Made by a program: the position numbers and the translations under genes. DNA of 64,000 bases. It comes from Hemibagrus wyckioides. Its lineage: Eukaryota > Chordata > Actinopteri > Siluriformes > Bagridae. Below, piece after piece: positions 60,301 through 64,000 of this stretch (position 1 is its first letter; every line of letters begins with the position of its first letter). Below the pieces are notes generated by a model, which saw only the letters and a program-made list of their open reading frames with translations, did no database searches and was not told where the DNA came from. Location: assembly GCF_019097595.1 (NCBI RefSeq), contig NC_080729.1, positions 4,713,417 through 4,777,416 on the forward strand, given 5' to 3'.

Positions 60301-63177
60301 CGTACCAGGCAACGATGAAAAAAAAGGCGTGTTGCAGATACTGCAAATCAGAAATGCGTGCACTGCACGGTGAACTTGTTTCCCACGCAGAGACTAAAAG
60401 AAAAAAGAAAAAGGCCTCTCCCTTTTCCAATGCCTGGACTTTTTGAGTTAGTTTCAGGTGCTGTTTGTGAGATGTAGTTGAGCTGGAAATTTTACTGAGA
60501 TCTGGCAACCCTGCCAAAAAAAAAATAATGTGGGAAAATGATCACACCCCGAATTTATCTCGACTCCAGAGTTTGTGTGAATTTGCATACAGAGCCCTCG
60601 CTAACGAGAACGTTGACAGACATCGAGCGATCGGCTTTGTATAATTGACATTCAGTTCATAACATCACATATTTATTTAAGCAGAAATTTGGTTTAAATT
60701 GACTTAAAAAAATCAATCAACAGAAATCCATACATTTAGACAGAACCAACTATTTCTTTGGGGGTTTTTTTTAGCTAAGCTCAGAGCTAATACAGCTAGC
60801 TAGCTTTATTTTATTTATTTATATATAAGGACTGAATTTGGGTGGCAGGAGGAGTGAGTAAAAGTTTGTATCAGTGTTTTGCGTGAAGCTTTATTTTTTC
60901 TGCATAGGAGCATCATCAGATATACAAACATTTCAATGGATGTGGTTTAGAGGGAAAAATTACCTCAAGGTACAGTAAGCTATAGACAAAAGTGCTTTAA
61001 AGGAAAGGTAATAAACTGCTATTTGACAATTTGTTTAAATCCCAAACTAGTCCAGATGGCTTTGATTATTGGTTATTCAACAGCTTAAGTTGAAGAAGTT
61101 AGCACAAATCCTGTTGAAATAAACACATCCTTCTGTATGATAAGCAGTAACAGACCCGCTGCCATGAAACCTAATTGATCTTTTCCAACGTTTTCCAAAG
61201 TCTCACAGATCCAACGTTCAGCACCCTGCCTCCGTGTCCATCAGTAAAACCGCATACAGCAGACTAATGAGTGTGCTATTGTTTTCAGTGGTGCTTTACT
61301 CTTTTTACAAGCCAAGATTAGATTTCCATTAAAATCTCGACTTCAAATAAAATGTCATTATCCCATGAGGTCCCTCTTCATCATATTTCCTATTTACATC
61401 TGTGTGGGCTCGTCCACTGTTTAATCTGGCAATCCCAACCAAGTCCTGGTTTCACTGCGTCAAATCAGCTTAATAGATTCGAGGTAAACTCCCTCAGAGA
61501 GGCAGCACATAAAAAAAAAAAAAAACCTTCTATACTATAACACAAAGGACATCCAGCCTGGGAGAATGAATTAGTTAGGGCACATTTCAGACTGTGAGAC
61601 TATTCGGTTATTCCGAATTAACAGTGTCTAGCATATCCAACTTAGAAATTTATGTTGAAAGCCTGGCAGAAGAGGTTCGGCAGTTGTTTCAGACATTCAT
61701 CTGACTTAAAAGATACTGCGGATAATACATGTCTTGTCGTGTTTTGTTTTATTTTGCCAAGGAACTAAATATGCATGAGAAAATGGTGCGAGTTTCATTG
61801 CTATTTCTATCAAAATGTAGATGGCAAAGTAGAAAAGAAAAGATAAAAGAGATATAAAAAATGATGTGTTTATGGATTCTTTAGTTTTTAGTGGAATCAC
61901 CATTGCGTATGAGTAGATATCAAATATTTATTTTTATTTATTTTTAATAAAAATATATACAATATTAAAAATATACCATAATATGCAATATATATATATA
62001 TACAGAAAAATAACCCTAAAGGATTCTTTGGTTGTTCTACAAATGCTTAAAGAATATAAAGAACCACAGAACAAAGTAAAGTTTCCTGAAAATGTTCCTG
62101 AAAAAGCTAACAACCTGTCTTTTTTTTTTTTTTAAAGAAATGCTAACAGATTGTTCAGTAGTAGAGCATGTTTAACAAAATACTGGATTCAGAATTAACC
62201 TTACTGTCAATATTTTGTGATATCTGTCATGTCTAAGAAGGTTCTAGAAGAATCCTGGTTCCCTCCTTCATACAGAACATTTTAAAGGTTCTGGTTCAAA
62301 TCTGGAGACTGAGATGCTTAATGTAAAATGTGTTTATGTTCATCATCTTGCTGAAAGATCTTTGTATCTATGGCTATAACCTCTTGGCAGATGCAACCAA
62401 GATTTTGGGCTGAAATTTCTGGGTCCTTACCAGAATCCATAAAATATTTAAGAGCTTTTGAGCTAGCAGCTGCAAAGCAGAATGAAAATGTCAGTGAAAC
62501 ATCTCCAGATCTTACCGAGGCTATCAGGTTTGGTCATCAAACGTTGATGACAAAAACTTCATCAAACCAACCGGTTCTAGTTCTAATGCTGCAGGGTGAC
62601 GTTCAGGTGCTCCATTTTGGAGACCAAGAGCGGTTTCTTTCTTTAAGCTCCTTCCAACATCAAAAGTGTTGTCCAACCGTTGATTTTGAAACTAGACAAC
62701 CACACAAATGTTTGCTGAAGTTGTTTTTTTTAACCTCTTTCATCATCCTCCTCACTATACAGACGGACAGCGCGCTCAAATCCCGTTCCAGCTTTTTCAG
62801 ACATGTGAAACCTTTTTTTTTATGGTCTTAATTGTTCTGCGTGCTGATTTGTGCAGGTCAACAACCATCTGTCTCTTTTATGTTGAAAACTATTTTGTTT
62901 TTCCCCATGGTAATGAAGGACAAATAGATTTTACATGTGTGTAAACTTTATGTCTAAACTCCAGGGAGGCTATGGTTAAAGGCAACACTAGAGTCTATGG
63001 AAATTATAATAAAATATTAACATAAGTGTTTCGGGAATGCCAGTTTCTTTGTGTTGATATGAAATACTTTGTATATAGGGACAAGGGGCCCTCCAGGGCC
63101 GATAGGACCGCCTGGTTCATCAGGACCTCCTGGACCTAAAGGGGAGGCAGGTGTTCCAGGTCGACCGGGACCCACAG
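42935..63177 (+). CDS. col26a1: Collagen alpha-1(XXVI) chain, N-terminal part
   Basis: Six exons are in the window: 42935-43104, 45421-45543, 45834-45937, 58337-58398, 59301-59427 and 63079-63177. Together they encode about 229 residues; the rest lies past the window end. The product should be a secreted extracellular-matrix protein. Residues 1 to about 21 form a signal peptide ([13 protein letters not shown] core), followed by FGTSFIYPF, the COL26A1 pattern. The EMI domain spans about 57-137, with [41 protein letters not shown] and [19 protein letters not shown] comes next and matches COL26A1 rather than its paralogue EMID1. A short coiled segment ([17 protein letters not shown]) and a Pro-rich linker lead into Gly-X-Y triplets. 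All junctions keep frame. The exon 6 donor, gtcaga, is weak. The third intron is 12.4 kb. Confidence 0.92.
43105..45420 (+). other. col26a1 intron 1
   Basis: A 2.3-kb intron with GTAAGG donor and TTCATTTCAG acceptor. It has AT runs near 43301-43330 and a retroposon tail at about 44370-44642. The 88-residue frame at 44789-45055 has no recognised family. Confidence 0.75.
44370..44642 (+). repeat. Retroposon 3' tail repeat
   Basis: Shares CACAGTCACCTCAGGCTTGC, TCATTAGGGATAAATAT and the end AAAGCACTGTACAAATAAAA plus an ATTGAATTGAA tail with the copies at 36712 and 63320. Confidence 0.65.
47580..47604 (+). other. G-quadruplex-forming run
   Basis: Four G tracts of 6, 4, 4 and 6 with loops TT, T and TA lie on the sense strand of col26a1 intron 3. 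The loops are very short, which in model DNA favours a stable parallel quadruplex, in DNA or in the pre-mRNA. Confidence 0.75.
51089..51118. repeat. (ATTC)n microsatellite
   Basis: About seven ATTC units. Confidence 0.85.
55222..55254. repeat. (GT)n microsatellite
   Basis: About 16 GT units, 200 bp before the minisatellite. Confidence 0.9.
55445..56460. repeat. 15/30-bp minisatellite array
   Basis: The higher-order unit is 30 bp, made of two related 15-bp halves: TCACCTCCGGTCATG and TTACCTCTAGTTGTG. From about 55660 to 56020 the units stay exactly in 30-bp register for about 12 copies. On either side the array is degenerate but keeps the 15-bp rhythm. Because 15 is divisible by three, reading frames stay open on both strands: 201 residues on plus at 55445-56050, with [10 protein letters not shown] repeats; 144 residues on minus at 55570-56004, with [10 protein letters not shown] repeats. 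It lies inside col26a1 intron 3. Confidence 0.92.
56735..56825 (-). repeat. Retroposon fragment (RTE-like tail)
   Basis: GGGGTCGCCACAGCACATCA and ACAACGGATGCCCTTCCTGC are phrases of a widespread fish retroposon tail. The second is the complement of the AGGGCATC motif seen in the SINE at 4224. Confidence 0.55.
57272..57324. repeat. (TC)n microsatellite
   Basis: About 25 TC units followed by a T run. Confidence 0.9.
58399..59300 (+). other. col26a1 intron 4
   Basis: Donor GTAAGA, acceptor GTGTTTTAG. Contains T-rich simple sequence around 58610-58775; no repeat family or gene is recognised. Confidence 0.75.
59428..63078 (+). other. col26a1 intron 5
   Basis: Donor GTGAGC, acceptor TTGTATATAG. 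Holds a hAT-like short element (59998-60513) and AT-rich DNA. An unexplained 153-residue plus-strand frame lies at 62370-62831. Confidence 0.75.
59998..60513. mobile_element. Short non-autonomous element with hAT-like ends
   Basis: The ends CAGGGTTGCCAG (59998-60009) and CTGGCAACCCTG (60502-60513) are perfect 12-bp inverted repeats. CAGGGTTGCCA is a typical hAT terminus. No clear 8-bp target duplication is visible (TGTGAAAA at left, CCAAAAAA at right), and there is no transposase. Class assignment rests on the ends only. Confidence 0.6.
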
Positions 63178-63319
63178 GTCAGAGTCATTGTCCGTTCTTT
63201 TCTATGATATAAAAAGATATAAAAAATATAAAAATGATATAAAATGGTCGATTATGTTTTAACCTCCATGTTCTGTCACCACTTAGCATTGGAAGCACTG
63301 TCCTTTTGACTTTAAACTG

Positions 63320-63575
63320 TTGAAGAAAGGACATTATCAACAGTATTTACTGTCCAGTGTCAACCAAATGAGGACGAGGTTCCCTTCTGAACCTGGTTCC
63401 TCTCAAGGTTGCTTCCTCAAATCATCTCAGGGAGTTTTTCTCACCACCGTCACCTCAGGCTTGCTCATTAGGGATAAATATTTTTTTCTATGTCCCTATT
63501 CTTCTGTAAAGCTGCTTTGAGACAATCTCCATTGTTAAAAGCACTATACAAATAAACTGAATTGAATTTAATTGA
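63320..63575 (+). repeat. Retroposon 3' tail repeat
   Basis: Best copy of the family at 36712 and 44370: AACCAAATGAGGACGAGGTT, CACCTCAGGCTTGCTCATTA, AGCTGCTTTGAGACAATCTC and an AATTGAATTT-type end. Confidence 0.7.
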
Positions 63576-63634
63576 AAAATTTTAGCCATATCTTCAAATA
63601 CAAAATATGTCTGATCTTCACATCAGTGATTATA

Positions 63635-64000
63635 CACTATATTGCCAAAAGTTTTGGGACACCCCTCCAAACCATTGAATTCAGGGGTTGGGCTCAGCCC
63701 CTTAGTTCCAGTGAAATGAACTCTTAATCCTTCAGCTTCATACCAAGACATTTTGGACAATTTCATGCTCCCAACTTTGTGAGAACAGTTTGGGGATGAC
63801 CCCTTCCTGTCCCAGCATGACAGCACACAAGTGCACAAAGCAAGCTCCATAAAGACATGGATGAGTGAGTTTGGTGTGGAGGAACTTGACTGGCCTGCAC
63901 AGAGTCCTGACCTCAACCTGATAGAACACCTTTGGGATGAATTAGAGCGGAGACTGTAAGCCAGACCTTCTCGTCCAACATCAGTGCCTGACCTCACAAA
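63635..64000 (+). mobile_element. Internally deleted Tc1-like element (short derivative 4), cut by window end
   Basis: It begins CACTATATTGCCAAAAG after TA, in the opposite orientation to the 7081 copy, and crosses the same deletion junction near 63684. It then reads the transposase C-terminal half on the plus strand ([15 protein letters not shown]), with a stop just after it. The far end is outside the window. Confidence 0.85.

Larger units (their letters stand above)
63178..64000 (+). other. col26a1 intron 6, start
   Basis: After the last exon in the window come a retroposon tail (63320-63575) and a short Tc1 derivative (63635 to the end). The next collagen exon is not reached. Confidence 0.75.

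Overview
This is vertebrate nuclear DNA, most likely from a teleost fish. The genes are split by GT-AG introns. Their predicted proteins match known vertebrate families. The spaces between and inside genes are packed with Tc1/mariner-type transposons, tRNA-derived SINEs and long microsatellites, as in ray-finned fish. The repeat style would fit an otophysan such as a catfish, but nothing here proves the species. No bacterial, plasmid or CRISPR features were seen.

Layout, left to right. (1) 1-17,000: a P2Y13-type nucleotide receptor (p2ry13, + strand, two coding exons), then 12 kb of repeats. (2) 17,368-18,378: a related GPR87-type receptor (gpr87, + strand, one coding exon). (3) 19,582-23,600: a plasma-membrane sialidase (neu3, - strand, three coding exons and a probable untranslated first exon). 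(4) 27,000-31,550: the WD-repeat protein wdr53 (+ strand, two coding exons). (5) 33,287-38,011: signal recognition particle receptor subunit beta (srprb, - strand, seven exons), with an NRF1-type promoter site and a nearly full-length Tc1-like transposon just upstream. (6) 42,935 to the window end: the 5' part of col26a1 (collagen alpha-1(XXVI), + strand). It has a signal peptide, an EMI domain, a short linker and the first collagen triplets, spread over six exons; the gene continues past the window.

The genes do not form a pathway. The two receptors are a tandem pair from the P2Y12/13/14-GPR87 cluster. The others are unrelated (ganglioside sialidase, WD-repeat adaptor, ER protein targeting, extracellular matrix). 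Exon borders were worked out by hand from reading frame, splice dinucleotides and remembered protein families; all multi-exon models keep frame across every junction.

No wholly new system was found. The points most worth a second look are: a perfect 37-bp inverted repeat with a 6-nt loop; a coding-region intron in p2ry13; a family of short Tc1 derivatives that share one internal deletion junction; a Tc1-like insertion about 30 bp from the srprb NRF1 site; a 1-kb, 15/30-bp minisatellite open on both strands inside col26a1; a polybasic, cysteine-ending neu3 tail encoded by a trinucleotide repeat; and a 470-bp GATA/GACA tract.
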